Shown here: one piece after another, positions 1 through 9,202 of the stretch
Position numbering within the stretch: the first letter of the stretch is position 1
Layout: every line of letters starts with the position of its first letter
Origin: Pleurocapsa minor HA4230-MV1
GTDB taxonomy: Bacteria > Cyanobacteriota > Cyanobacteriia > Cyanobacteriales > Xenococcaceae
Length of the DNA stretch: 64,000 nt
NCBI GenBank assembly: GCA_019359095.1
Contig: JAHHHZ010000025.1
Coordinates: forward strand, 62,001-126,000
Direction of reading: 5' to 3'
The notes under the pieces: model-generated
Told to the model about the DNA's origin: nothing
The model's database searches: none
What the model saw: only the letters and a program-made list of their open reading frames with translations
Made by a program: the position numbers and the translations under genes

Positions 1-192
1 AGGGACATCATCCCAAGAATTTACGGTGCGCAAACTAGCAACCCAACCATTTTGTTTCTGCTCATCGGTAAGATTATTAATCCAGTTTTGATGACAGTCA
101 TTGGCAGCAGCTTCATTTCGGCAAGCAATACAGGCGTGGATTAACCCACCAGGATCGATTTGTTCGTTGACCCAGATAGTTGTTGATGACAT
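1..192 (-). CDS. Unrecognised protein, 3' part cut off by window start
   Basis: An open reading frame reads from an ATG (complement of 190-192) to the window edge without a stop, giving about 64 residues that begin MSSTTIWVNEQIDPGGL. It contains a CxxC pair (HACIAC) and a further Cys (NDCHQ) and is otherwise polar, with no signal peptide or membrane segment in the visible part. I do not recognise the family. The absence of stops, the ATG and the cysteine pattern argue for a real gene; the C-terminal part lies outside the window. Confidence 0.55.
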   Translation of the reverse strand, partial: MSSTTIWVNEQIDPGGLIHACIACRNEAAANDCHQNWINNLTDEQKQNGWVASLRTVNSWDDVP

Positions 193-334
193 TGATTTAA
201 TTTTTTGCTATTTACAGTGATATTATCTGCCACAAATTATAGCGAGGGGAGCTTTGGCAGATCATTAGAATCTGACTCATCGTTATGATTATTTAACTCC
301 TAAGGAACAAATTAAACTGTTAAGACTAGGTAAT

Positions 335-359
335 AGGTAGTGGGTAGTGGGTAGTGGGT
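335..359. repeat. Heptanucleotide tandem repeat (GGTAGTG)
   Basis: About three and a half copies of a GGTAGTG-like heptamer lie between the partial gene at the window start and the secreted protein gene. This is the first of many such short arrays in the window and resembles the short tandemly repeated sequences known from cyanobacterial intergenic DNA. Confidence 0.7.
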
Positions 360-406
360 TAATTTTCTTTAGCTTTTAATTTTTTGGTAATTGAAACTAA
401 TATTTT

Positions 407-697
407 TCAGTTATTTAAACCAGGAATGCGGGGAATTTCAGCAGTTTTTCGGCGACATTTTTTCGTAACCGCATCACAGGTAAAAGCCTCGCACTTTTGT
501 TTGTTGTCGTCCACTTTGCACTTGGTACAAAGAATTGCCCCAGCGCTAGCGGTTTTACAGTCGTATCCCAGCTTGCTTAAAACGCTTACCGAAGCATTAC
601 TAAGATCGTCAGCAATCCCTGCCGAACCTGTAGCTGGGGCGATCGCATTTAGGGAAACAAAACCCACGGCAGCAATTAATAGAGAGCGTATTTTCAT
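407..697 (-). CDS. Small secreted cysteine-rich protein, unknown function
   Basis: A 96-residue protein starting MKIRSLLIAAVGF. The first roughly 25 residues form a signal peptide ending near ATGSAGIA, so export to the periplasm or outside is expected. The mature part has six cysteines arranged as YDCK, ILCTKC, QKCEAFTC and KKCRR, which suggests disulphides or metal binding. A TTG codon three codons upstream (at 706) is an alternative start, but the ATG at 697 places the basic residues directly before the hydrophobic core. I do not recognise the family. The opposite-strand frame here is a shadow: it lacks the signal peptide and cysteine logic. Confidence 0.6.
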   Translation of the reverse strand: MKIRSLLIAAVGFVSLNAIAPATGSAGIADDLSNASVSVLSKLGYDCKTASAGAILCTKCKVDDNKQKCEAFTCDAVTKKCRRKTAEIPRIPGLNN

Positions 698-774
698 TAA
701 TTTCAAAGCCTAATCTAGTTGACTTCATTACCATACTTGAAGCTTAGAGTTTTGTTAAGCTTTGGGTTAATAGC

Positions 775-971
775 TAAGTAGGTAGGCAAAATAATCGATC
801 AAACCCCTACCCTTACAGCTATTTGTTACTCGTCCTAAAGGACTTGTCTACCGAACTAAGCGGCACAAGTCGCATAGTTAGAGATACCGCTCCGCATATT
901 ACTCGTTACTCGTTACTCGTTACTTCTTACTCCCTAACCTCGTTTCCAATTTAATTACACCCACCTACTTA
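775..971. mobile_element. MITE-like element, family 2, copy 1
   Basis: The segment is bounded by imperfect inverted ends: TAAGTAGGTAGGCAAAATAA on the left and, at the right, TTACACCCACCTACTTAA. It ends next to the aspA stop codon. A second copy lies in inverted orientation at 36127-36253 and shares the ends, the CAAACCCCTACCCTTA block, the ACTCGTT heptamer array and the TTTCCAATTTAATTACACCC right arm. This copy carries an extra palindromic insert (about 833-897, containing TCCTAAAGGA and ATACCGCTCCGCATAT) that copy 2 lacks. No reading frame is present. Confidence 0.65.
898..932. repeat. Heptanucleotide tandem repeat (ACTCGTT)
   Basis: Three to four ACTCGTT units followed by decayed units, inside the family 2 MITE-like element. 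The same heptamer is found at the equivalent site in the inverted copy near 36165. Confidence 0.7.
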
Positions 972-972
972 A

Positions 973-2370
973 CTATTCGAGAATCTGACTCATTTTTTCT
1001 AGATCGAGGACTGTTGCCAGTTGCTCTTCGCTCATCAAGCCTGCTTCTAAGACGATCGCCCGAATAGATTTGCCTGTTTCTAACGACTTTTTCGCCACAT
1101 CTGCTGCCTTGAGATAACCAATATGAGGATTTAGGGCAGTTACTAAAGCAAGACTAGTTTCCGCATAGGCTAAACAGCGATCGCGACGGGCGCTAATTCC
1201 TGTTAAACAACGTTCGCTGAGGCTATTAATTGTGTTGCCCAGTATTTCAATACTATGAATCAGATCGTAGGCAATCAGAGGCATCATGACATTTAATTCC
1301 AACTGTCCTGCTTGAGCAGCAAAAGCGATCGCCGTATCGTAGCCCATCACTTGAAAGCAAACCATCGAGGTCATTTCTGCCATCACGGGGTTATATTTTC
1401 CTGGCATGATTGACGAGCCTGGCTGTACGGCTGGTAGCTGAATTTCTTTAAATCCTGTTTGCGGGCCAGAGTCCATTAGGCGCAAATCGTGGGATATTTT
1501 GACTAAATCCTGAGCTAAGTTCCGTAGACTGCCTGAAACATTGACAAACGGACTCATACTCTGCATTGCTGCCATTAGATGCGGTGCTGGCTGTAGTGGC
1601 TGCTGGATAAATTCCCCTAACAGTTCGGCGACTCGATGACGATATTGAGGATGGGTATTGAGTCCTGTTCCTGTGGCGCTACCTCCTAAACCCAAGTTAT
1701 ATAGGTCAGTAGCAGCGGTAGTAATTCTCTGGTGATGCTCCTTTAAAATTGTTTCCCAGGCCTTAAATCCCTCCCCTAGACGTACAGGAACGGCATCCTG
1801 CATGTGGGTACGCCCAGATTTAACGATATCTTGAAATTCCGTGGCTTTTTGCGCCAGGACAGCGATCGCTTTAGCCAAAGCAGGGTATAGAGTGCGATCT
1901 AAAGCCAGCAATGAACCAACACGAATAGCCGTAGGGATCACATCATTAGTAGACTGCCCATAATTGACATGATCGTTGGGGCTAACTCTTTGATAATTAC
2001 CTTTCTCCTCCCCTAGAAGTTCCAAAGCCCGATTTGCCAACACTTCATTGACATTCATGTGGTGCGAAGTACCCGCCCCCGCCTGATAAACATCCACCAC
2101 AAACTGATCCCGCAACTTCCCGCCCAAAATTTCATCTGCTGCCTGGACAATTGCCTGAGAGATCTCTTGATTAATACAGTTTAATTCTCCATTAGCGATC
2201 GCTGTGGCTTTTTTAATTAAAATACAGGCATCAACATAAGTTGCCAGGGGTTTGATGCCACTAATCGGAAAATTCTCCGTTGCTCTTAAAGTCTGGATGC
2301 CATAGTAAACGTTGGCAGGGATCTGTTTTGACCCCATCGAGTCTTGTTCGGTACGGTAATTATTGCTCAT
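973..2370 (-). CDS. aspA: Aspartate ammonia-lyase
   Basis: A 465-residue member of the fumarase/aspartase superfamily that interconverts L-aspartate with fumarate and ammonia in the cytoplasm as a homotetramer. Visible motifs are QAGAGTSHHMNVNE (about 96-109), PNDHVNYGQSTND (131-143), GRTHMQDAVP (186-195) and the superfamily signature GSSIMPGKYNPV (318-329), whose second serine lies on the catalytic loop. The QSTND and GAGTS forms fit aspartase better than class II fumarase (usually QSSND). Length is normal for the family. The gene stands alone; the family 2 MITE-like element abuts its 3' end and an AAAGTCA repeat lies just upstream. Fumarase is the less likely alternative. Confidence 0.85.
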   Translation of the reverse strand: MSNNYRTEQDSMGSKQIPANVYYGIQTLRATENFPISGIKPLATYVDACILIKKATAIANGELNCINQEISQAIVQAADEILGGKLRDQFVVDVYQAGAGTSHHMNVNEVLANRALELLGEEKGNYQRVSPNDHVNYGQSTNDVIPTAIRVGSLLALDRTLYPALAKAIAVLAQKATEFQDIVKSGRTHMQDAVPVRLGEGFKAWETILKEHHQRITTAATDLYNLGLGGSATGTGLNTHPQYRHRVAELLGEFIQQPLQPAPHLMAAMQSMSPFVNVSGSLRNLAQDLVKISHDLRLMDSGPQTGFKEIQLPAVQPGSSIMPGKYNPVMAEMTSMVCFQVMGYDTAIAFAAQAGQLELNVMMPLIAYDLIHSIEILGNTINSLSERCLTGISARRDRCLAYAETSLALVTALNPHIGYLKAADVAKKSLETGKSIRAIVLEAGLMSEEQLATVLDLEKMSQILE

Positions 2371-2375
2371 CTTTT

Positions 2376-2409
2376 CAAAGTCAAAAATCAGAAGTCAAAA
2401 GTCAAAAGT
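2376..2409. repeat. Heptanucleotide tandem repeat (AAAGTCA)
   Basis: Imperfect AAAGTCA/AAAATCAG units directly upstream of the aspA start codon, where the leader or promoter of that gene should lie. Confidence 0.55.
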
Positions 2410-2531
2410 ACCATAAGGGCATAACCTCAAGAGTAAAAAACTAGCATTTAGTCAGACATAATCCATGACCTTGATAATCACGCTAAAATTTTTACTATAG
2501 ACCTAACAGATCGTAAATAGTACTTGATTTT

Positions 2532-2741
2532 ATGTTTTTAACTGAGTTAGCACCAGTCGTGCAAAAACTAATCCAACAACCCGTCGCTTTTGCCAGTGGT
2601 TTTATTTCAGGGGTTTTACATCTCAATCTCAACGAAGAACCTTTGTCTCAATGGTTAGCTAAACAGGGATATAATTCCGTGAGTGATTTTCCGACTACGG
2701 CTAACAAAAGCGATCGCCCACAGTCAATTGATATTGACTAA
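2532..2741 (+). CDS. Small hypothetical protein
   Basis: A 69-residue protein beginning MFLTELAPVVQKLIQQP, with a mildly hydrophobic stretch (PVAFASGFISGVLHL, about 18-32) and an acidic C-terminus. It has no convincing transmembrane helix or known catalytic motif. The codon choice, including a HIP1-type GCGATCGC inside the reading frame, matches the neighbouring genes. It stands alone between divergent aspA and the fbp cluster, and a stable hairpin follows about 30 bases downstream. I do not recognise the function. Confidence 0.55.
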   Translation: MFLTELAPVVQKLIQQPVAFASGFISGVLHLNLNEEPLSQWLAKQGYNSVSDFPTTANKSDRPQSIDID

Positions 2742-3115
2742 ATGTAAGGCTAATAAGACTAATTAAGATCGAGCTGCTGAGTACAACACATCAATAGTTC
2801 AGCAGCTAATCTTAGCCTGAGACAATTAAAACGTGTATCAGAGATGGCAAAATTTGTCGCTAATCTGAAGCTAGTCTTAAGGTTCTTACCTTGACTAAAA
2901 ATCCCTTCCTAAGATGAATTATGTAGAGTTAAATAGCCAAAATAACAGTTTGTAATTTACTTCGGGCTTGAATGAACAAAGTTAAGTTACGCCAAAATTG
3001 TTTTAACTGGCTTGATTCTCTGCCAACCGCTAAATTGTCTCAAAAGTCCACTGTGACTACGTAATGGTTAAAGGTTGAACGAAACAAGAAATATAGGCGC
3101 AGGAAGCTTAATCCT
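2742..3115. other. Intergenic region upstream of fbp, with hairpin
   Basis: This 374-base gap should contain the fbp promoter. A perfect 9-base inverted repeat, AGCTGCTGA at 2772-2780 with TCAGCAGCT at 2799-2807, is extended by AAGA/TCTT on its flanks and could end transcription of the small gene upstream, although no T-run follows. The rest holds nothing I can identify. The ribosome site AGGAAG lies ahead of the fbp ATG. Confidence 0.4.
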
Positions 3116-4177
3116 ATGGAAAATTTAGACCAAGCTGTCATTCCAGAATACAGCCTAGATAGAGATTGTCAAACTCTATCTCAGCATGTGCTTCAGCAGT
3201 TTTCCGACTTTACAACTCAGGCACAGGACATTAGCGCGATCATGAATCGTCTGGCTTTAGCAGCAAAATTAGTGAGCCGTCGCTTAAGTCGCGCTGGTTT
3301 GATGGCAGGGGCATTAGGTTTTACAGGAGAAACCAATGTTCAGGGAGAATCTGTCAAAAAAATGGATATTTACGCTAATGATGTGTTTATTTCTGTTTTT
3401 AAGCAAAGCGGGTTAGTTTGTCGCTTGGCATCAGAAGAGATGGAAAAACCCTATTATATTCCCGAAAACTGTCCTGTGGGCCGATATACTCTGCTCTACG
3501 ATCCCATCGATGGTTCTTCCAATGTTGATATTAATCTCAATGTAGGTTCAATCTTTTCTCTACGTCAACAAGAAGGTAATGACCTAGACGAAAAAGCACA
3601 AGATTTATTACAGAATGGCGATCGCCAAATTGCAGCAGGCTATATTCTTTATGGCCCTTCAACGGTACTGGTATATACCCTGGGCAAAGGAGTTCATTCG
3701 TTTGTGCTTGACCCCAGCTTAGGGGAATTTATTCTCGCTGAGGAAAATATTACCATCCCCAATCATGGCCCTGTTTATAGTTTGAATGAAGGTAATTACT
3801 GGCAGTGGGATGAATCTATTAGAGATTATATTCGCTATGTTCATCGTCATGAAGGTTATACCGCTCGCTATAGTGGCGCATTAGTTGGCGATTTTCATCG
3901 GATTTTATTACAGGGTGGAGTGTTTCTTTATCCAGGCACAGTCGATAAACCTGAAGGAAAATTAAGATTACTATACGAATCAGCACCGCTAGCTTTCCTG
4001 GCAGAACAGGCAGGAGGGGCAGCTAGTACTGGTAATCAAAGACTGTTGAGCTACGTTCCTCAAGAGTTACATCAAAGAACTCCGCTAATTATAGGCAGCA
4101 TTAAGGATGTGCAGCTAGTCGAGTCTTTTATTCAAGAACGAGCGCGTCACGATGCCGAAGAAAAAGCTTTAGTTTAA
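3116..4177 (+). CDS. fbp: Fructose-1,6-bisphosphatase class 1
   Basis: A 353-residue class 1 FBPase that hydrolyses fructose 1,6-bisphosphate to fructose 6-phosphate in gluconeogenesis and the Calvin cycle. Metal-binding residues are visible as ASEEMEKP (105-112) and the lithium-sensitive phosphatase motif [10 protein letters not shown] (129-138). Substrate-site segments such as [10 protein letters not shown] and [18 protein letters not shown] follow. It is the first gene of the forward cluster fbp-tal-zwf-opcA, with tal starting 48 bases downstream. Many cyanobacteria also have a bifunctional F/SBPase of the GlpX type; this gene is the separate class 1 enzyme found beside zwf in other cyanobacteria. 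Confidence 0.95.
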   Translation: MENLDQAVIPEYSLDRDCQTLSQHVLQQFSDFTTQAQDISAIMNRLALAAKLVSRRLSRAGLMAGALGFTGETNVQGESVKKMDIYANDVFISVFKQSGLVCRLASEEMEKPYYIPENCPVGRYTLLYDPIDGSSNVDINLNVGSIFSLRQQEGNDLDEKAQDLLQNGDRQIAAGYILYGPSTVLVYTLGKGVHSFVLDPSLGEFILAEENITIPNHGPVYSLNEGNYWQWDESIRDYIRYVHRHEGYTARYSGALVGDFHRILLQGGVFLYPGTVDKPEGKLRLLYESAPLAFLAEQAGGAASTGNQRLLSYVPQELHQRTPLIIGSIKDVQLVESFIQERARHDAEEKALV

Positions 4178-4225
4178 TCGCTTAACTAATTACGTTTATC
4201 GTATTACAGGAGTATTTATCAAGCT

Positions 4226-5374
4226 ATGTCTACAACCAACCCAATTTTAGCCATCGAAAATCAATACGGTCAAAGTATTTGGATGGATAATCTCAATCGC
4301 GATCTGATTGAATCAGGAGAATTAAAACAGTCGATTACCGAAAAAGGAATCCGTGGGATTACTTCCAATCCTGCCATCTTTGAAAAAGCGATCGCTGGTA
4401 ATAAAATTTACGATCGCTCGATTGAGGCAGGAATTAAAGCTAAAAAGTCAGTCCAAGAAATCTACGAAGATTTAATCTTTACTGACATTCGTAATGCCTG
4501 TGATATCTTGATGCCCATCTATGAGGAAAGCAATGGTTTAGATGGCTATGTCAGCATTGAAGTCCCACCCAGTTTAGCCAAGACTACTGATAATAGTACT
4601 ATTAAAGAAGCGCGTCGCTATTATCAAACTATTGAGCGTCCCAACTTGATGATCAAAATTCCAGGAACTAGAGAAGGTTTACCTGCGATCGAACAGGCAA
4701 TCTCTGAAGGGATGAGCATCAACGTAACTCTGTTGTTCTCTGTTCAAAGCTATATTGATGCTGCTTGGGCATACATTAGAGGCTTAGAGAAACGGGCAGA
4801 ATCGGGGGCAGATATTAGTAAAGTGGCTTCTGTTGCCAGTTTTTTCCTCAGTCGGATTGATGTGATGATCGATGAACAGATTGACAGCAAGTTAGAGTCT
4901 GCCGAAGGCGATGCCAAAGCTAAACTTGAGGCAATTAAAGGTAAAGTGGCGATCGCTAATGCTAAAATAGCTTACCAGAAATATAAAGAGATCTTTGGTA
5001 GCGACAGATGGAAAGCTCTAGCAGCCAAAGGTGCCAAGGTACAGCGTTTGCTTTGGGCGAGTACGGGGACTAAAAACCCTGACTACAGCGACGTGATGTA
5101 CGTGGATGAATTAGTTGGGCAAGATACAGTTAACACTTTACCTCCCGACACCATTGATGCCTGCGTCGATCACTGCGATCCTGCTAGTCGGATCGAAAGC
5201 AATCTAGATGCAGCACAGCAAGTTATCGAAGGTTTAAAAGATGATGCGGTAAATATCGACCTAGATGCTGTAATGGATGCGCTACTAGAAGAAGGAATCG
5301 ATAAATTCATTAAGCCTTTTGAATCTTTAATGTCATCTCTAGAATCCAAAGTTGAGCATTTAGCAACGGTATAA
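4226..5374 (+). CDS. tal: Transaldolase
   Basis: A 382-residue transaldolase of the non-oxidative pentose phosphate pathway, moving a dihydroxyacetone unit between sedoheptulose 7-phosphate and glyceraldehyde 3-phosphate. The Schiff-base lysine is in LMIKIPGTREG (Lys144), preceded by GITSNPAIFEKAI (44-56) and followed by NVTLLFS, as in the TalB/Tal-Pgi type. An AGGAG ribosome site precedes the ATG. It lies between fbp and zwf; a rho-independent terminator follows it, so zwf may have its own promoter in addition to any read-through. Confidence 0.95.
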   Translation: MSTTNPILAIENQYGQSIWMDNLNRDLIESGELKQSITEKGIRGITSNPAIFEKAIAGNKIYDRSIEAGIKAKKSVQEIYEDLIFTDIRNACDILMPIYEESNGLDGYVSIEVPPSLAKTTDNSTIKEARRYYQTIERPNLMIKIPGTREGLPAIEQAISEGMSINVTLLFSVQSYIDAAWAYIRGLEKRAESGADISKVASVASFFLSRIDVMIDEQIDSKLESAEGDAKAKLEAIKGKVAIANAKIAYQKYKEIFGSDRWKALAAKGAKVQRLLWASTGTKNPDYSDVMYVDELVGQDTVNTLPPDTIDACVDHCDPASRIESNLDAAQQVIEGLKDDAVNIDLDAVMDALLEEGIDKFIKPFESLMSSLESKVEHLATV

Positions 5375-5405
5375 ACAGGATGAAAGATCGATAAGATAGA
5401 AAATG

Positions 5406-5444
5406 AGAATGAGGAATCTAAAACTACATTTCTCATTCTTTTTT
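5406..5444 (+). terminator. Rho-independent terminator between tal and zwf
   Basis: The inverted repeat AGAATGAG (5406-5413) and CTCATTCT (5432-5439) is followed at once by a run of T. It is well placed to end or attenuate fbp-tal transcription before zwf. Confidence 0.75.
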
Positions 5445-5532
5445 GTTCCCAGCTGATCTCGGGGCGGTTTAACCCTATGGCTCAAGAAAATTAACAGCAT
5501 CAATTTTAACCAAAATTCTCTCAATCAAACAT

Positions 5533-7062
5533 ATGGTTGCAATATTAGAAAATCCGTTACGAGTGGGATTGCAGCAGGCACGTACCGCCGATCCTGCTAT
5601 TATCGTTATTTTTGGCGCATCGGGAGATCTTACCCAAAGAAAGTTGATTCCTGCGATCTACCAAATTAGACGAGAGCGCCGTCTGCCCTCAGAAATGACC
5701 ATTGTGGGAGTTGCCCGCCGAGATTGGGATCATGACTATTTCCGACAACATCTTAAAGATGGGATCGAAGAATTTGGTAATGGTGTTGGTAATGAAGAAC
5801 TGTGGAATGAATTCGCTCAGGGTATCTTCTACTGCTCAGGCAATATGGATGAGGCGGAAAGTTATCAGAAGTTAAACAACTTTCTGACGGAATTAGACGG
5901 TAAACGGGGAACTAGAGGCAATCGTATCTTTTACTTGGCAGTATCGCCTAATTTCTTTAAACCAGCCTTAAAACAGCTTGGTGCAGCAGGGATGCTAAAC
6001 GATCCGCTCAAAAGCCGAATTGTGATTGAAAAGCCTTTTGGGAAAGACTTAAGTTCGGCTCAGTCTCTTAATCGTGCGGTGCAGCGAGTTTGTAAAGAAG
6101 AACAGGTTTATCGCATCGATCATTATTTAGGTAAAGAAACTGTCCAGAATATCTTAGTCTTCCGTTTTGGCAATGCTATTTTTGAACCTCTGTGGAATCG
6201 GCAGTTTGTCGATCACGTTCAAATCACCGTAGCAGAAACCGTCGGCGTAGAAGAACGCGCAGGATACTATGAAACTTCGGGTGCTTTGCGAGATATGCTG
6301 CAAAATCATTTGATGCAGTTATTTGCCATTACAGCCATGGAGCCTCCCAACTCGTTAGATGCCGATAGTATTCGCAACGAAAAAACCAAAGTTTTACAGG
6401 CGACACATATTGCAAACGCTAATAACTTGGAGCAATCGGCAATTCGAGCGCAATATTCTGAAGGTTGGATGAAAGGTCAACCAGTTAAGGGTTATCGTCA
6501 AGAAGAAGGGGTGAATCCTGAATCTACTACCCCAACTTTTGTCGCTTTGAAGCTAGAAATAGATAACTGGCGCTGGAAAGGAGTCCCGTTTTATCTCCGT
6601 ACAGGAAAACGGATGCCCAAGAAAGTCAGTGAGATTTCAATTCATTTTCGCGAAGTTCCTTTATTAATCTTTCAATCGGCAGCACAACAAACAAGTCCTA
6701 ATGTTCTAACGATGAGGATTCAGCCGAATGAGGGAATATCGCTCAAGTTTGAAGCCAAAACCCCTGGGCCAGATTTAAGAACTAGAACCGTTAATATGGA
6801 CTTTAGCTATGGTTCATCTTTTGGTATGACGACAGCAGATGCTTATCATCGTTTGTTACTCGACTGTATGTTGGGAGATCAAACTCTCTTTACTCGTGCC
6901 GATGAAGTGGAAGCAGCCTGGAATATTGTCATGCCTTTGATTAATGCCTGGGAATCTCCTAGCGATCCTAGCCTCATGCCTCAATACGAAGCGGGTACTT
7001 GGCAGCCGAAAGAAGCGGAAATGATGATTAACCGCGATCATCGTAGTTGGCGGAGACTTTAA
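5533..7062 (+). CDS. zwf: Glucose-6-phosphate 1-dehydrogenase
   Basis: A 509-residue NADP-dependent dehydrogenase catalysing the first step of the oxidative pentose phosphate pathway, the main dark source of NADPH in cyanobacteria. The dinucleotide-binding motif [12 protein letters not shown] (26-37), the EKPFGKD segment (166-172) and the active-site signature RIDHYLGKE (194-202) are intact. The length matches the family. It is followed by opcA, the gene for its redox-linked activator, in the standard cyanobacterial order, though a repeat-filled gap of about 150 bases separates them here. Confidence 0.97.
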   Translation: MVAILENPLRVGLQQARTADPAIIVIFGASGDLTQRKLIPAIYQIRRERRLPSEMTIVGVARRDWDHDYFRQHLKDGIEEFGNGVGNEELWNEFAQGIFYCSGNMDEAESYQKLNNFLTELDGKRGTRGNRIFYLAVSPNFFKPALKQLGAAGMLNDPLKSRIVIEKPFGKDLSSAQSLNRAVQRVCKEEQVYRIDHYLGKETVQNILVFRFGNAIFEPLWNRQFVDHVQITVAETVGVEERAGYYETSGALRDMLQNHLMQLFAITAMEPPNSLDADSIRNEKTKVLQATHIANANNLEQSAIRAQYSEGWMKGQPVKGYRQEEGVNPESTTPTFVALKLEIDNWRWKGVPFYLRTGKRMPKKVSEISIHFREVPLLIFQSAAQQTSPNVLTMRIQPNEGISLKFEAKTPGPDLRTRTVNMDFSYGSSFGMTTADAYHRLLLDCMLGDQTLFTRADEVEAAWNIVMPLINAWESPSDPSLMPQYEAGTWQPKEAEMMINRDHRSWRRL

Positions 7063-7063
7063 A

Positions 7064-7097
7064 TGATTACTGATTACTGATTACTGATTACTGATTA
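7064..7097. repeat. Heptanucleotide tandem repeat (GATTACT)
   Basis: Four to five copies of TGATTAC begin two bases after the zwf stop codon. The same heptamer is found at the 3' end of opcA (8559-8592) and again at about 7170-7178 on the far side of a palindromic insert, so the insert appears to have split one array. Confidence 0.75.
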
Positions 7098-7100
7098 TTT

Positions 7101-7169
7101 GCGACGCGAAGCTAGTCCTTTAGGGCGAAGCTTATGCTAAAGCACTAGCTACGCGTCGTCCTTTAGGAC
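7101..7169. repeat. Palindromic dispersed element (CTTTAGGAC family)
   Basis: Outer arms GCGACGCGAAGCTAGT (7101-7116) and ACTAGCTACGCGTCGT (7144-7159) form an almost perfect inverted repeat, with the words TCCTTTAGG and GAAGCTTATGCTAAAGC inside and beside it. Related words occur at about 833-897, 22750-22840, 26503-26545 and 36209-36233. It sits inside a GATTACT heptamer array. Confidence 0.65.
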
Positions 7170-7216
7170 TGATTACTGACATTCTACCGTTGTGGTATTA
7201 CTAACTACTAATAATT

Positions 7217-8575
7217 ATGGTTTCACCAATAGTTTCTTTACAAGCACCAAAAGACGTATCCATTGATGAAATTGAAGCGGAATTGCGATCGCTTTGGCAG
7301 AGTCAGGGTAAGGATGAAGATAGCACAGCCGTTACTAGAGCAGCAACCTTTAGTCTGATCGTCTATGAGCCTGACGGTACGCAGCAGCTATTAGCCTCTT
7401 TAGGGTTTTATACAGGGCCTATTGACGGAATTGCTGGGCCAAGAACCAGTGCTGCCATTAAAGCTGCTCAAAAAGACTACGGTATGGAAGCCACAGGAAA
7501 ATCGAACACAGCTTTACGTACTAAGCTACAAGAAGAATTTATTCAGGCAAAAGCCCAAGATAAGTTGACCGCCGAAAATAAAACTGCTGCTGTTAGCTAT
7601 ACTCCCGATTCAGAAGGTATTACTGCCGATGTAATTGCTGCTTCTAATCCCTGTCGAATTATTACTCTTTGTCCGATCTTGGGGGAAGATACAGGGGTTA
7701 CAGCTCAGGTATCGGCATACTGTCCCATTAATAAGCAGAGCCAAAATACTTTAATTTGCTGTGAGTATATTACTCTTAGTGGTACTGCTGAAGCACTAGA
7801 TCGGATTGGTGGTATTATTGCCGAATTAGCGATCGCCGATTTGCCTAAGTTTATCTGGTGGAAAGCAACTCCAACTCCCGACTTGCCCTTGTTTAAGCGC
7901 CTCATCTCCTCTAGCGATACCGTAATTTTTGATTCTAGTAGCTTTGTTGAACCAGAAACAGATCTCCAAGCTTTGGCAGGATTACTCAAGCAGGATACTG
8001 CTTTGGCAGATATTAACTGGCGTAGACTAGCACCCTGGCAAGAATTAACCGCAGCAGCTTTCGATCCCCCAGAAAGGCGAGCGGCAATTTATGAAGTAGA
8101 TCGAGTTACTATTGACTATGAACAGGGTAATCAGTCTCAGGCATTAATGTTCCTTGGTTGGTTGGCAAGTCGTCTCCAGTGGACTCCTGTCAGCTATAAC
8201 TTTGAAGGTGGAGACTATGAGATCCGTCGAGTTAAGTTTACTGATGACAAACAGCGTACTATTGAAGCTGAATTAGCAGGTATCCCTACTGCCGACTGGG
8301 GAGATATTCCAGGCGATTTAGTCAGCTTACGTTTAACCTCAACCAATGAGAATGCAGATTGCTGTACTGTTCTTTGCTCAAGCACCACAGGCTGTATGCG
8401 AATGGAAGCAGGGGGAGGCGCACAAGCTTGCTATATTGAGCAGGTAACTCCTTTATTAGACCAAAAGAGTGAAGATTTGCTCGGTCAACAACTCCAGCGC
8501 TGGGGTCGAGAAATGCTTTATGAAGAAAGTATGGCAGTTTCGGCACAAATACTCAAACTGATTACTGATTACTGA
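7217..8575 (+). CDS. opcA: Glucose-6-phosphate dehydrogenase assembly protein OpcA
   Basis: A 452-residue OpcA, the allosteric activator and assembly factor of G6PDH that links the enzyme to thioredoxin redox state in cyanobacteria. Its place behind zwf and the body with segments such as DLPKFIWWKATP support the call. Residues about 56-105 (LLASLGFYTGPIDGIAGPRT onward) form a peptidoglycan-binding-type (PG_binding_1) three-helix repeat set into the N-terminal part; I believe other cyanobacterial OpcA proteins share it. The last residues (KLITDY) and the stop codon are encoded by a GATTACT heptamer array, so the C-terminus has probably been set by repeat growth. Confidence 0.93.
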   Translation: MVSPIVSLQAPKDVSIDEIEAELRSLWQSQGKDEDSTAVTRAATFSLIVYEPDGTQQLLASLGFYTGPIDGIAGPRTSAAIKAAQKDYGMEATGKSNTALRTKLQEEFIQAKAQDKLTAENKTAAVSYTPDSEGITADVIAASNPCRIITLCPILGEDTGVTAQVSAYCPINKQSQNTLICCEYITLSGTAEALDRIGGIIAELAIADLPKFIWWKATPTPDLPLFKRLISSSDTVIFDSSSFVEPETDLQALAGLLKQDTALADINWRRLAPWQELTAAAFDPPERRAAIYEVDRVTIDYEQGNQSQALMFLGWLASRLQWTPVSYNFEGGDYEIRRVKFTDDKQRTIEAELAGIPTADWGDIPGDLVSLRLTSTNENADCCTVLCSSTTGCMRMEAGGGAQACYIEQVTPLLDQKSEDLLGQQLQRWGREMLYEESMAVSAQILKLITDY

Positions 8576-8592
8576 TTACTAATTACTGATTA
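8559..8592. repeat. Heptanucleotide tandem repeat overlapping the opcA stop codon
   Basis: TGATTAC-type units run from inside the opcA reading frame through its stop codon and up to the end of the convergent gene at 8583. The array encodes the terminal ITDY of OpcA and also overlaps the stop codon region of the opposite gene. Confidence 0.75.
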
Positions 8593-9149
8593 GTAATTTT
8601 CTTTTCTACTAACTGAAGTTGGTGCGGTTCGATAGTTAAGGGTTGTTGTTTCAACAGTGCTAAATCTTGGATAATTTCCTGTTGCTGTTGTTGAATTCGA
8701 TCTAAACGAGTCAGAATTTCCTGTAGCTGTTGCGAGTCGTTGGTTACTTCGTAGTTGGTTACCGTGGTGTTAGAAGTAATTGTTTTCGGCTTTGTCTCCC
8801 AGCCAAACAAGAATTTAAGTAAGCGCCAAGGCGATCGCAAAATTGCCAGCCAAAGGCGATCTATCGTACTGGCGATCGCGCGATAGACTGTGAGTAGTAA
8901 TCTTACTAGCAAAATAGTAGCAATTAAACTAGTTAGGATAGCTATTAAAGGATGATTAACTAACCAAGCGATCGATGGATGTTGAGCTAACCAAACAGCT
9001 ATGGGAGAACCAATTGAATTACCAATACTTTTGATTAAATAATCGTCTGCGGAGGACGCTTTTTCCGCAGCCTGGTGAACTAGAGATAAAGCTTCTGTTT
9101 TTAGGGGGGTTAACTTGTTAGCCAGATTATCTAGATTATCTAATAACAC
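8583..9149 (-). CDS. Hypothetical membrane protein with C-terminal coiled coil
   Basis: A 188-residue protein starting with GTG. One strong hydrophobic segment (HPLIAILTSLIATILLVRLLLTV, about 66-88) is preceded by a weaker one (IAVWLAQHPSIAWLV). The C-terminal 50 residues are rich in Gln and Leu (LQEILTRLDRIQQQQQEII) and should form a coiled coil. I recognise no enzyme motif. It is convergent with opcA, sharing only repeat DNA at the 3' ends, and 53 bases separate its start from the end of the ion channel gene upstream on the same strand. Confidence 0.6.
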   Translation of the reverse strand: MLLDNLDNLANKLTPLKTEALSLVHQAAEKASSADDYLIKSIGNSIGSPIAVWLAQHPSIAWLVNHPLIAILTSLIATILLVRLLLTVYRAIASTIDRLWLAILRSPWRLLKFLFGWETKPKTITSNTTVTNYEVTNDSQQLQEILTRLDRIQQQQQEIIQDLALLKQQPLTIEPHQLQLVEKKITNQ

Positions 9150-9202
9150 AGGGCAAAGGATTAAAATTCTACTTTAGCTAAAATAAGCTTAAAAAGTATG
9201 AT

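Noticed and set aside
384-713. Forward 109-residue frame opposite the secreted Cys-rich protein
   Set aside because: It is the antisense of a frame with a clear signal peptide and regular cysteines, and it has no family features.
5170-5436. Reverse 88-residue frame inside tal, and similar antisense frames in zwf, opcA, atpD and the Wzc-like gene
   Set aside because: They lie wholly within well-supported genes, have Ser/Ile-rich random composition and no ribosome sites.
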